Source of the DNA: Vicinamibacterales bacterium | GTDB taxonomy: Bacteria; Acidobacteriota; Vicinamibacteria; Vicinamibacterales; UBA8438 | DNA: 64,000 bases | Direction of reading: 5' to 3' | NCBI GenBank assembly: GCA_958296065.1 | Contig: CATQHX010000003.1 | Location: 1 to 64,000 of the forward strand | Program-made: the position numbers and the translations under genes | The notes under the pieces: generated by a model | What the model was told of the DNA's origin: nothing | The model's input: the letters and a program-made list of their open reading frames with translations, nothing else | The model's database searches: none | Part shown: positions 27,230 to 35,623 of the stretch, piece after piece | Layout: each line of letters begins with the position of its first letter | Numbering within the stretch: the stretch's first letter is position 1

Positions 27230-28231
27230 CTACCCGAACAGCTCCCGCTGCGCCCGTGGCCAGAACGCCACGCCGATCAGGGCGTTGAACAGGATGAAGA
27301 AGTTGTGCTGCACGAAGCCGAAGGCGGCCATCTGTCCCTCGTTCTCGGGAAACAGGATCACCCAGAACGTGATGGCGGCCGCCCGCATCGGGGTCGGCAC
27401 GGCGGCGGCGAAGAAGACCACCGGCAGGTAGCCGAGCAGCGACAGGAAGGAAGCCTCGACGCCGAACAGGCGCAGCGCGACGGTGTAGACGACCACCGCG
27501 GCCAGCAGCGCCGGTGATCGCAGCGCCACGAACAGGGCATAGTGCCGCACGGTGGCAACCCTGAAAGCGTGGAGGATGCGCCTGTCGCGCAATCCGCTGC
27601 CCGGCCACAGCGTGCCGCGGAAGTAAAGCACCCAGGCGACGAAGACCCCCACGGCACCGGCCGCGAGCCAGGGAACGAGTGCGAACGCCGGGGGCAGCGA
27701 TCCGCCGCTGAAGGCGAAGCCGACCGTCGCCCAGAACAGCAGGTAGAACACCTCGCAGAACATCACGAACAGCATCACCGAGCCGACCTCCCAGCCCGGG
27801 ACCCGGTGGCGTCGGTTCAGGTAGTAGGCCATCGCGCCCTTGCCGATCTGCTCGTTGAAGATCGAGATGATGTAGGCGCTCGCGCGAACGGGCAGGAGGT
27901 CCCCGTAGCGGATGGGCGAGATGAACCAGTTGAGGGCCCGGGTGACGACCAGGGTGTCGATGAGGAAGTAGAGTCCCGAGTAGGCGACCATGAGCGCAAT
28001 CCAGGGGACCCATTCGACGTTGGCGAAGACGCCCGCCATGTAGTCGACGAGCGAGAGCCCTTCGCGCGCCGCGGCGCCGTTCAGCCGGAAGTAGAGATAG
28101 GCGAAACAGGCGATGCTCAGGGCCAGGAACCCCAGGCGTCCCGCCAGGCCGCGGCTCGGGGGCGCGGTCGGGGCGGAGTCGCCGGAAGCGGGGGCGCCGG
28201 AGGCTCGGTTCTTGACGGGTGTCTCGCTCAT
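27230..28231 (-). CDS. Lysylphosphatidylglycerol synthase-like membrane protein
   Basis: 333-aa polytopic membrane protein resembling the flippase/synthase transmembrane domain of MprF and the UPF0104 family. About eight hydrophobic helices are visible (GRLGFLALSIACFAYLYF, WIALMVAYSGLYFLIDTLVV, LLAAVVVYTVALRLFGV and others). It begins 4 bp inside the stop of the NAD-epimerase-like gene (ATGA overlap), so the two are coupled. With the CDP-alcohol transferase next to it, a role in lipid modification or translocation is likely. No aminoacyl-transferase domain is attached. Confidence 0.75.
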   Translation of the reverse strand: MSETPVKNRASGAPASGDSAPTAPPSRGLAGRLGFLALSIACFAYLYFRLNGAAAREGLSLVDYMAGVFANVEWVPWIALMVAYSGLYFLIDTLVVTRALNWFISPIRYGDLLPVRASAYIISIFNEQIGKGAMAYYLNRRHRVPGWEVGSVMLFVMFCEVFYLLFWATVGFAFSGGSLPPAFALVPWLAAGAVGVFVAWVLYFRGTLWPGSGLRDRRILHAFRVATVRHYALFVALRSPALLAAVVVYTVALRLFGVEASFLSLLGYLPVVFFAAAVPTPMRAAAITFWVILFPENEGQMAAFGFVQHNFFILFNALIGVAFWPRAQRELFG

Positions 28232-29154
28232 GATGCTCGGGTCTCGCACAGCCTGGTCAGCGTGTCGGACAACGGGGTGAGGGTGACCGCCGGGGCGCGA
28301 TCGACGCACAGATTCGCCTCGTCGGAGGTGATGACCTCGATTACCGCCGGCGTCATGCCGCCGGTGCGGACCAGACCGGCGAGTCCGGCCATCAGCCTGG
28401 CCAGCCACACCGGTGTCGAGTGGACCGCCAGATCGTGGCCGAGCAGGCGTGCGGTCCGCTGCAGCAGCTCGCGCTGCGTGAGGATGGTCGGCCCGACCAT
28501 GGCGCAGATCCGTACGCCGGCGCCCGACTCCCGGCAGTATCCCAGGATGCCGCGGCACAGGTCGTCGACGTCGAGTGGGCGCAGCCGGTGCGACCCGCCC
28601 CCCAGGACGCGCGCGGATCTGCCGCCGGCGGCGCGGAGCAGTGCGCGCCCCCCCGCGGTGGCGGGGCCCAGCAGCAGCGGGGTGCGGATGATCGAGGCCT
28701 TCAGACCGGAGCCGATCACCAGCCGTTCCGCCTCTCCCTTGGAGCGGAAGTAGCCGTTCGGCGATTCCGGATCGGCGCCCAGGGAGCTGACGAGCACGAT
28801 CCGGTGCACTCCCGCCGAGCGCGCCGCGGCGACCAGCGCCCGCGTGCTCTCGACGTTGCCGGTTCGATAGCTGGTCGTCCGGCTCTCGAACAGAATGCCC
28901 GCCAGATGCACCACGCAGTCGGCGCCGGTGAGCGTTTCGACGAGTAGTTCGGGCTGCTCGTACGTGACGACGCGGGACGCGATGCGGGGAGAGCGGGGCA
29001 GGTCTGCCAGCGCCGCCTCCCGGCGCACCAGGGCCACCGCATGCACGCCGTCCTGGCCGGCGATCTGCGCAAGCAGCACCTTGCCGACGGCGCTGTTGGC
29101 CCCGGTGACGGCTATCGTCCCGCTGCCGGCGTTGTCGTTCACCGGGGCGTCCAA
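28228..29154 (-). CDS. NAD(P)-binding epimerase/NmrA-like protein
   Basis: 308-aa extended/atypical short-chain dehydrogenase. Rossmann motif IAVTGANSAVGKVLLAQIAG near the N-terminus, then DCVVHLAGI, VLVSSLGAD and a lone Lys in NGYFRSKGEAERLV (the usual Tyr-x3-Lys of epimerases appears as YFRSK). The probable start is TTG at 29154, 6-7 bases after GGGAGG; it overlaps the preceding gene by 16 bp. Similar proteins act on ubiquinone intermediates or as NADPH sensors. The reaction here is unknown. Part of a four-gene minus-strand cluster. Confidence 0.8.
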   Translation of the reverse strand: MDAPVNDNAGSGTIAVTGANSAVGKVLLAQIAGQDGVHAVALVRREAALADLPRSPRIASRVVTYEQPELLVETLTGADCVVHLAGILFESRTTSYRTGNVESTRALVAAARSAGVHRIVLVSSLGADPESPNGYFRSKGEAERLVIGSGLKASIIRTPLLLGPATAGGRALLRAAGGRSARVLGGGSHRLRPLDVDDLCRGILGYCRESGAGVRICAMVGPTILTQRELLQRTARLLGHDLAVHSTPVWLARLMAGLAGLVRTGGMTPAVIEVITSDEANLCVDRAPAVTLTPLSDTLTRLCETRAS

Positions 29155-29630
29155 AAAAAGACCTCCCAGGTGCTGAGCGGCTCGGCCTGGCCCTGAATCA
29201 TGCCGCCCGAAGGCCCCGCGTCCATGCGCATGCCGTTCTTCTCGCCGTAGGCCGCGAGCAGTGGAAGGCGGTCGTCGCCGAGGACTTCGGTTGCCCGCAT
29301 GGCATAGGCAGCGTCACCGATCCGCAGCCAGCCGTCCGGATTCGCCCGCGCCTGCCGCGCCCAATAGCCGCCGTCGGGTCGGGTGGCAGTGATGACGCCG
29401 TCCTCGGCTCCGGCGTAGACGACGTTGACCACGAACGGGGGGAAGCCGCCGGTCTTGAGCTGAATAACGCGGTGGTCGTCCACCGTGCGCCAGTCGGCCG
29501 GCGGAGAGGTTGCGGTCCCCCCGATGCGGACCCCCGCGACTCGGTTGTACGGCGTCATGAACACATAGATGAGCACCATAATCGCGGCGACCACGGCGAT
29601 CGTGGCGCCTTCGATCTGCTTCTCCGTCAT
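29139..29630 (-). CDS. Membrane-anchored split-barrel-like protein, second
   Basis: 163 aa starting at ATG 29630 behind GGGAG (a second ATG two codons upstream is too close to that box). One N-terminal helix (GATIAVVAAIMVLIYVFM) and a beta-rich domain: VIQLKTGGFPPFVVNVVYAG, DGVITATRPDGGYWARQA, DGWLRIGDAAYAMRAT. The pattern resembles PNPOx/deazaflavin-reductase barrels and echoes the protein encoded after FO synthase (20725). First gene of the minus-strand cluster leading into the epimerase-like and lipid genes. Cofactor binding is inferred from fold resemblance only. Confidence 0.6.
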   Translation of the reverse strand: MTEKQIEGATIAVVAAIMVLIYVFMTPYNRVAGVRIGGTATSPPADWRTVDDHRVIQLKTGGFPPFVVNVVYAGAEDGVITATRPDGGYWARQARANPDGWLRIGDAAYAMRATEVLGDDRLPLLAAYGEKNGMRMDAGPSGGMIQGQAEPLSTWEVFFWTPR

Positions 29631-29752
29631 TGGCATCTCCCGTCTGCTGCGAGGCCCGCGCGCTACGGGCGAATCGGTTGGCTCTCGCCACGCCTGCTCA
29701 TGCTATGGTAGGCGATCAACTGGGAATCCGTTTTGACTGTGGAGGTCTTGCG

Positions 29753-30733
29753 ATGACAGTTCGACGATCGATGACGCGACTGGCGCTCATCACGCTGGCC
29801 GGTCTGCTGGCGCTGCCGGCTCTGGCCCTGGCGCAGGACGAGGCGCCGCGGACCACCTGGGGTGCGCCGGAACTGCAGGGAGTCTGGGACTTTCGCACCA
29901 TCACCCCGATGGAGCGTCCCGAGGATCTGGCCGACAAGGCGTTCCTGACCGAAGAGGAAGCGGCCGAGCGGGAGCGAAGAGCGGTCGAGCGCGACATCGA
30001 GCTCTGGGAGGCGGATCCCCGCCGCACCGAGGCAGGTGGCAGCGTCGGCGGCTACAACAACTTCTGGATGGATCGGGGTACGCGGGTCATCGGCACCCGG
30101 CGCACCTCGCTGATCATCGACCCGCCGAACGGCCGGCTCCCGGAGATGACCGAGGCGGGGCAGGCGCGCCGGGCGGCGGGCCGCGGCTCCTTCAGCGATC
30201 AGATCCAGGATTCGTACACCGATTTCAGCAACGCCGACCGCTGCCTGATGGGTTTCAATGCCGGCCCGCCGATCACCCCGGGCGGCTACAACCAGAACGT
30301 GCAGATCTTCCAGACTCCGAACGAGGTCGTGCTGCTCACCGAGATGGTCCACACGGTGCGCGTCGTGCCGATCGACGGACGTGCGGACCTCGACGAGGAC
30401 CTCGCGCAGTGGTCGGGAGTCTCCCGCGGGCGCTGGGATGGCGACACCCTCGTGGTCGAGACCGGCAACTTCGACGTCGACCGCAACTGGCGGGGCGCGA
30501 GCGCCGGCATGCGCCTGGAGGAGCGGTTCACCCGCGTCGATGCGGACACCCTCGAGTACGAGTACACCGTGACCGACCCCGAGACCTGGGTTGCGCCGTG
30601 GACGGTGAACCTGCCGATGGTGCGCAGCGATCTGCCGCTCTTCGAGTACGCCTGCCATGAGGGCAACTACTCGATGGAGACGATGCTCACCGGCGCGCGG
30701 GCCGACGAAGCGGCCGCCGCGGCTGCCAAATAG
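29753..30733 (+). CDS. Secreted Acidobacteria-type protein of unknown function
   Basis: 326 aa with a clear signal peptide (LALITLAGLLALPALALAQ) and ribosome-binding site GGAGG 8 bases before the ATG at 29753. The mature part begins with WGAPELQGVWDFRTITPMER and contains FLTEEEAAERERRAVER and RGRWDGDTLVVETGNF. These are marks of an exported family present in many copies in Acidobacteria and marine bacteria, with no assigned activity. It is divergent from the split-barrel gene. Confidence 0.75.
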   Translation: MTVRRSMTRLALITLAGLLALPALALAQDEAPRTTWGAPELQGVWDFRTITPMERPEDLADKAFLTEEEAAERERRAVERDIELWEADPRRTEAGGSVGGYNNFWMDRGTRVIGTRRTSLIIDPPNGRLPEMTEAGQARRAAGRGSFSDQIQDSYTDFSNADRCLMGFNAGPPITPGGYNQNVQIFQTPNEVVLLTEMVHTVRVVPIDGRADLDEDLAQWSGVSRGRWDGDTLVVETGNFDVDRNWRGASAGMRLEERFTRVDADTLEYEYTVTDPETWVAPWTVNLPMVRSDLPLFEYACHEGNYSMETMLTGARADEAAAAAAK

Positions 30734-30842
30734 GAGCCGCGCTTCAACATTGGGCGCCCGGTGCCGTGCCGGGCGCCCGTCCTTCCGCCGCGTTCGAGAG
30801 CTGCGAGCCCTTCCCCTGCCTCTTGCCGAGGATCCATTCGGG

Positions 30843-31241
30843 ATGAGCGACGCGCCACCGGACTGGAAACACCTGTTCGAGCGTGCCCGCGCGGTGGCCC
30901 GCCATGCCTACGCCCCCTATTCCGGGTACTACGTGGGGGCGGCCGGGCTGGTCGACGACGGACGTGTCGTCGAGGGCTGCAACGTGGAGAACGCCTCCTA
31001 CGGGCTCGCGCTGTGCGCGGAGTGCTCCCTGGTGTGCGCGCTGCACTCCGGCGGCGGGGGCAGGCTCGTCGCGGTCGCGGTCGTGGCGGGAAGGGATCTC
31101 GACGATCTGCAGCCCGGCAAGCCCTGCGGCCGTTGCCGACAACTGCTGTACGAAGCCGGCGGACGAAGTCTGCGCGTGAACGTGCATCACGTTCTCGGCG
31201 AGATGCTGCCCGACGCGTTCGGACCCGACGCGATTCGTTGA
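30843..31241 (+). CDS. cdd: Cytidine deaminase
   Basis: 132-aa zinc enzyme converting cytidine/deoxycytidine to uridine/deoxyuridine in pyrimidine salvage. The substrate and zinc site is intact: EGCNVENASYGLALCAE (first Cys, catalytic Glu) and KPCGRCRQLLYEAG (the Cys pair). The N-terminal YAPYSGYYVGAA also matches. Length is normal for the homotetrameric form. Start ATG 30843. It follows the secreted protein by 109 bp on the same strand, probably without functional link. Confidence 0.93.
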   Translation: MSDAPPDWKHLFERARAVARHAYAPYSGYYVGAAGLVDDGRVVEGCNVENASYGLALCAECSLVCALHSGGGGRLVAVAVVAGRDLDDLQPGKPCGRCRQLLYEAGGRSLRVNVHHVLGEMLPDAFGPDAIR

Positions 31242-31381
31242 CCGACGGAGGGGGCGTCTGTGCGGCGCCGCACCGTCGAGCCGGTTCCCGACGAGAGAAC
31301 CCGGAGCGTCTGCACGGCTCTTCGGTGGCCGGCAGCGGCGCCGGGACCGACTCCGCGCTCGCTCACGATAACGCGCAGGCC

Positions 31382-32776
31382 CTACGGGATATCGATGGCG
31401 ACCAGGGTCAGGTCGTCGTCAAGGGCGAGCGTCGTTCGTCCGGTCCACTGACGGACCTTCTCGATCAGGTGGTCGGTCCAGTCCTCGATATCGGCATCGG
31501 GTCGATCGCGGAGCGTGTTCTTGACCTGCTCGACGGAGAAGTGACGACCGGCGGGGGAGTCGGCCTCGATGAGACCGTCGGTGTAGAACAGGAGCCGGTC
31601 GCCCGGTTCGAGCGCGATTCGCGTTGCCCCGTAACGCTCGTCGGCCAGGAGACCGATGGAGGCGTCGGCGGTTCCGATCTCCTGCACGGTCGAGGTTTCG
31701 CGACGCCGGAGCAGGGGCGGCGGGTGGCCGGCGTTCGTGACCGCAAGCTGCCTTGCCTCGGTATCGACGACGGCATATACGACGGTCACCAGGTGCGCGT
31801 CGAGTTGTTGGTAAAGCCGCTGGTTGATCTCGTGGACGACACTGGCCGGTTGGTCGGCGATGTGCGTCTGCGCGGCGGCCGCGGTCTTGAGCATCGACGC
31901 GATCAGCGCGGCGGGAATGCCGTGGCCGGTGACGTCGGCCACCAGAATCGCGAAACGATGGTCGTCGATCGGGACGAAGTCGTAGAAGTCCCCGCCCACG
32001 GCCTCCATGGGGATACAACGGACCGCATGCGGGCACGTAGTCGGATGGACGCTCTTGGGGGGCAGGAGCGACTGCTGAATCTGGCGGGCGGTTCGGAGCT
32101 GCGTGGAGAGCGTGCCGAGTTGGCGCTGGTTGGCCCGGGCGCGCAGCAGAATGGAGTAGCCGAGGCTGGCCATGAAGGCCAGGACGCCGACGGGTCTGGC
32201 GCGCATCGCCCAGTCGAGAATCCCGGCGGTGACCAGCACGTCGTGGACCGTGCAGAGCACCACGATCCCGAAACCGTAGAGGACATGGATGTCCTCCGGC
32301 CGGGTCTTGAGCGACCCGGTCACGATGTTGACGAGCAGGACGACGCGATAGACCACGACGAGGACGCCGGCGGGCTCCATCGAGCGGCCGGGATCCGCGG
32401 CGTACAGATCGACGCCGGTCGCGACGATGGCGAATACCAGGTGGAACTGCCAGATGCGACGGAACGAGTTCCACAGCCCGGCACCCCAGTATTGCTCGAT
32501 GAAGACGTAGGAGGCGGCCGAGACGAAGTACAGGCAGATGGGACCGCTGTAATCGAAGACGACGGCGGGCAGGCCGGAGGCGAGGCGGACGGCTTCGATT
32601 CCGCCGAGCGCACGCGTGCCGTGCAGCAGAATGGCCGTGCCGAAGGCGGGTACCTCGTAGGAGCGAGCGGAACGGAACAGCAGCCCCAGCACGACGAGGG
32701 CGAGTCCGGTAGCGAAGAGGATGGTCCCGTAGGCGATCTCGACGAGTTCCGCCGGCAGGGCCTGTGTCTCAGCCAC
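31382..32776 (-). CDS. Membrane PP2C (SpoIIE/RsbU-type) phosphatase
   Basis: 464 aa, GTG start at 32776. The N-terminal ~220 residues hold about seven hydrophobic helices like a 7TM sensor domain (YGTILFATGLALVVLGLLF is the first). A linker helix (LRTARQIQQSLLPPKS) leads to a C-terminal SpoIIE phosphatase domain with its metal ligands in EAVGGDFYDFVPID, VADVTGHGIPAAL, VTNAGHPPPLL and LLFYTDGLIEAD. It would dephosphorylate an anti-sigma-factor antagonist in response to a membrane signal. The STAS gene immediately upstream (same strand, 101 bp) is the natural substrate. Confidence 0.9.
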   Translation of the reverse strand: MAETQALPAELVEIAYGTILFATGLALVVLGLLFRSARSYEVPAFGTAILLHGTRALGGIEAVRLASGLPAVVFDYSGPICLYFVSAASYVFIEQYWGAGLWNSFRRIWQFHLVFAIVATGVDLYAADPGRSMEPAGVLVVVYRVVLLVNIVTGSLKTRPEDIHVLYGFGIVVLCTVHDVLVTAGILDWAMRARPVGVLAFMASLGYSILLRARANQRQLGTLSTQLRTARQIQQSLLPPKSVHPTTCPHAVRCIPMEAVGGDFYDFVPIDDHRFAILVADVTGHGIPAALIASMLKTAAAAQTHIADQPASVVHEINQRLYQQLDAHLVTVVYAVVDTEARQLAVTNAGHPPPLLRRRETSTVQEIGTADASIGLLADERYGATRIALEPGDRLLFYTDGLIEADSPAGRHFSVEQVKNTLRDRPDADIEDWTDHLIEKVRQWTGRTTLALDDDLTLVAIDIP

Positions 32777-32877
32777 GTATTCGCTGCAATGTTAGTAGAC
32801 CGGGACGGCACCGGCGCGTTCCTGAACGGGGCGGGAGGCCGTTCGCGCGCGGAGCGCGGTGCGGCGGGCGCGAAAGT

Positions 32878-33312
32878 TCAGGCGTCGATGGCCGCGAGAG
32901 CGTCGCCCCGGCTGCCGTAGATGTCTATGACGCGGTGGATGCCGGAGATGCGGAAGACCTCGGAGACGTGCGGCTTGAGATTGCACAGGGCGAAGCGCCC
33001 CTCGCGTGCCCGGATCGACTTGGCCGCAATCAGCAGGATACGGATGGCGGAGCTGCTGACGAAATCGAGGTGATCGAAGTCGAGAGCCAGTCGGGTGGTG
33101 CCCTCGCTGACGTGGCCCATCACCTGTCGCTCGAAGTCTTCGGTCGAGGTGGTGTCCAGCCGGCCACGGGGAATGAGGATGAGCGTCTCTCTCTCTCGAT
33201 CGACATCGATACGGATTGTGTCGGGCACGATGAGAAGACTACCGCGAATGTGTCCTCCTTGACCGGTGTCGCTTCGGGTTTGCTCGATTCGGTTCTTCGA
33301 GGACGGATTCAC
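32878..33312 (-). CDS. STAS-domain anti-sigma factor antagonist
   Basis: RsbV/SpoIIAA-like STAS protein. The domain runs from IRIDVDRERETLILIPRG to the end. The phosphorylatable serine lies in FDHLDFVSSSAIRILL, and the following NLKPHVSEVFRISGIHRVI is typical. The exact start is uncertain: the frame opens at 33312, but a GTG about 29 codons in (VPDTIRIDV) would give a normal ~115-aa STAS protein. It pairs with the phosphatase downstream for partner switching. The anti-sigma kinase (RsbW-type) and the sigma factor are not in the window. Confidence 0.82.
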   Translation of the reverse strand: MNPSSKNRIEQTRSDTGQGGHIRGSLLIVPDTIRIDVDRERETLILIPRGRLDTTSTEDFERQVMGHVSEGTTRLALDFDHLDFVSSSAIRILLIAAKSIRAREGRFALCNLKPHVSEVFRISGIHRVIDIYGSRGDALAAIDA

Positions 33313-33370
33313 GTAGAATCGGGGCGGAGGGATTGGCAGATCCGGGAGAGATCCCAGCGAGGAGGCTCAC

Positions 33371-34237
33371 ATGTGCGATGAGAGAACCGGCGCCGACACC
33401 ACCAGGTACCTGCGCGCGCGCGAGATGACGCGGCGGCAATTCGGGACCGTATCGGCGGGAGCAGGGTTGGCGATGTTGCTGCCCCGGGCGGCGAATGCCC
33501 AGGACGTCACCGAATCGGAGATCGACGTTACGACCCCCGACGGCGTGGCGGACAGCTACTTCGTGCATCCGGCGAGCGGGGCCCATCCCGGGGTGTTGAT
33601 CTGGCCCGACGCCTTCGGCCTGCGGCCGGCGAAGCGGCAGATGGCCAAGCGGCTCGCCGAATCCGGCTACTCGGTGCTGGTGGTCAACCAGTACTACCGC
33701 TCGCAGCGCGCGCCCATCGTGGATTCGACGAATTTCGCCGAGGTGGCGAGCACGGTCCGGCCTCTGATGGCGACGCTGAACGCGGAGACCCACGTGCGGG
33801 ACGCCAGGGCGTTCGTGGAATTCCTGGACAGCCAAGCGTCGGTGGACAGCAGCCGCAAGATGGGAACGATGGGCTACTGCATGGGCGGTCCGATCACGAT
33901 GCGCACGGCGGCCGCCCTCCCGGACCGCATCGGTGCCGGCGCTTCTTTCCACGGTGGCGGTCTGGTGACCGATCAGCCGGACAGCCCGCACCTGCTGGTG
34001 CCGCAGATGACGGCGCACTACCTGTTCGCGATCGCCGAGAACGACGACGAGAACGAGCCCGAGGCGAAGAACGTGCTGCGCGACGCGTTCGCTGAGGCAG
34101 GGTTGCCGGCGGAGATCGAGGTATACGAGGGTGCGCTGCACGGTTGGTGCCCACCGGATACGCAGGTCTACCACGAGGCGCAGGCGGAGCGGGCGTGGAG
34201 CCGTCTGCTCGCCCTGTTCGAGGGCGCGCTCGGATAA
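33371..34237 (+). CDS. Tat-exported dienelactone hydrolase family protein
   Basis: 288-aa alpha/beta hydrolase with an N-terminal twin-arginine signal (MTRRQFGTVSAGAGLAMLL). Nucleophile Cys in MGYCMGGPITM (GxCxG), the acid around IAENDDENEPEA and His in ALHGWCPPD complete the Cys-Asp-His triad of the dienelactone hydrolase family. Those enzymes open lactone rings in aromatic degradation, but many secreted relatives have other ester substrates. Ribosome-binding site GAGGAGG 7 bases before ATG 33371. Divergent from the STAS/phosphatase genes. Confidence 0.87.
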   Translation: MCDERTGADTTRYLRAREMTRRQFGTVSAGAGLAMLLPRAANAQDVTESEIDVTTPDGVADSYFVHPASGAHPGVLIWPDAFGLRPAKRQMAKRLAESGYSVLVVNQYYRSQRAPIVDSTNFAEVASTVRPLMATLNAETHVRDARAFVEFLDSQASVDSSRKMGTMGYCMGGPITMRTAAALPDRIGAGASFHGGGLVTDQPDSPHLLVPQMTAHYLFAIAENDDENEPEAKNVLRDAFAEAGLPAEIEVYEGALHGWCPPDTQVYHEAQAERAWSRLLALFEGALG

Positions 34238-34408
34238 CGGGAGCGGCGGAACGTAGCGTTTCGTGCGGATACGCCGCGAGGCGGTTCCGTGGACTGCGTT
34301 CCGCCGCGCTCGCGCCCCGCTCGCGCAGACGGTCCTCGGCTTGCCGTTTCGTGCCGCGACTCGATCGGACGGTGCCAGGTGGGTCGCGTCGGCAGGCTTC
34401 CGCTGCGG

Positions 34409-35122
34409 TCAGGTTCGGAGTGCGCACCGGGAACGCGTGCCCCCCGGTGATTCGAGTACACGGAGCCCCTGCGCGGCGCTCATGCGCCGAATGGCGGTCG
34501 CGCGGAGCTTGTGCCCTCCGCCGTTCAAGTTCGCCACGGGAGGCGGGATGCAGTGTGCTTGCAGGCCGCAGCGGACGAAGCGGACCAGTCCCGTGGGGCC
34601 CAGCAGGTGTGCGCCCGCCACGAGAGCGCCCTGGTCGAGAGCGATTCCACCGACCGTCTTGCCGATCACGTCCCTCAGGCACGGCTCCACCCGCCGCCAG
34701 TTCGTCGTCGTATACCGCAGCATGGCGGCGGTCTGCGCGTGGCGGTTGCTGCGGAACTCGTCGTCCGAATCGATGCCCCACGGGTTGTCCAGCCAATCGC
34801 CGTCGGCATCCTTGAACCCGGCATCCATCAGGGCGGCGCTGGTCATCTGATAGCACCCGATGGCCGAGCTGCCGGTGGGGCTGGCAAGGCAGTCGCCGCC
34901 GGTCTCGATCTCTTCCAGCATTTCCAGGTAGCGGGGGAAGTCGGCCCCGCTACCCGCCACGGTCGCGACAGGATTCGCTTCGGAGTTGTTCTCGACCACG
35001 ACCCCGGAGGGCGAGGGAAACGGACGCGGTACGGGCGCGCCCGCCAACACCGGTCCGCAGGCCACGACGGCGAGGCAGATCGCGGCCGGGATTGCGGCCG
35101 CCGCCGGACTTACGAACGCCAT
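34409..35122 (-). CDS. Lytic-transglycosylase-like lipoprotein
   Basis: About 237 aa from ATG 35122, which gives a lipoprotein signal (AAIPAAICLAVVACG, lipobox Cys). The mature part has a lysozyme-like core: YLEMLEEIETGGDCLASP with a candidate catalytic Glu, SSAIGCYQMTSAALMDAGF, and a later segment (DQGALVAGAHLLGPTGLVRF) typical of phage/secretion-type transglycosylases that nick peptidoglycan. Cys pairs suggest disulfides. It is the last gene before the accessory island. Activity inferred. Confidence 0.6.
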   Translation of the reverse strand: MAFVSPAAAAIPAAICLAVVACGPVLAGAPVPRPFPSPSGVVVENNSEANPVATVAGSGADFPRYLEMLEEIETGGDCLASPTGSSAIGCYQMTSAALMDAGFKDADGDWLDNPWGIDSDDEFRSNRHAQTAAMLRYTTTNWRRVEPCLRDVIGKTVGGIALDQGALVAGAHLLGPTGLVRFVRCGLQAHCIPPPVANLNGGGHKLRATAIRRMSAAQGLRVLESPGGTRSRCALRT

Positions 35123-35623
35123 CGCCGCGTCGGGGGCCTCAGGGAAACCGGCTGCCGGGATTCGAGCATCAGTGCCGGTTATCGGACGATGGGCGTCAGT
35201 CGGACAGTGTCGCTGACAAATCGAGGTTCCGGAGCGGTTCGGCCGCGCTGTATCCTGTCCGCCACTGCCACGCGTCCGGCGCCGAAGCGGCCGAGGCCTG
35301 CAGGTAGCAGCCGGCGGCACCGCCATCGAGTGCAGCGGGCTGCTGCACCCGATGACGCCGCGCACCCCGTCTCTTGACTCGACGGCGGTCGCGATGTCCG
35401 ACGCCGCGTCGCTCCTTCACGTCGTTGCGATTTCGTCCTCCGAACGGTGTTAAGGCAGGGCGAAGATAGATAGCGAAGTCCCAATCGTTCCGATGTTTTC
35501 CAAAAACACCAATACAACTGGGGTCAGTTCAGAAATCACGTTCCCAGATACGCCAGAGGAATCCCGTCCAATCCCGTGCAAGAAGTGGTAACCTGGTGGT
35601 AAGCCGATTTCGCAGGGGACGCG
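35123..35623. other. Intergenic boundary before island integrase
   Basis: No gene supported. The 3' half is AT-richer than its surroundings and contains a repeated phrase (AATCCCGT twice, 35569-35587) just upstream of the integrase. This is a plausible place for the left attachment site of the island, but no matching copy at the other end was identified. Confidence 0.35.
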
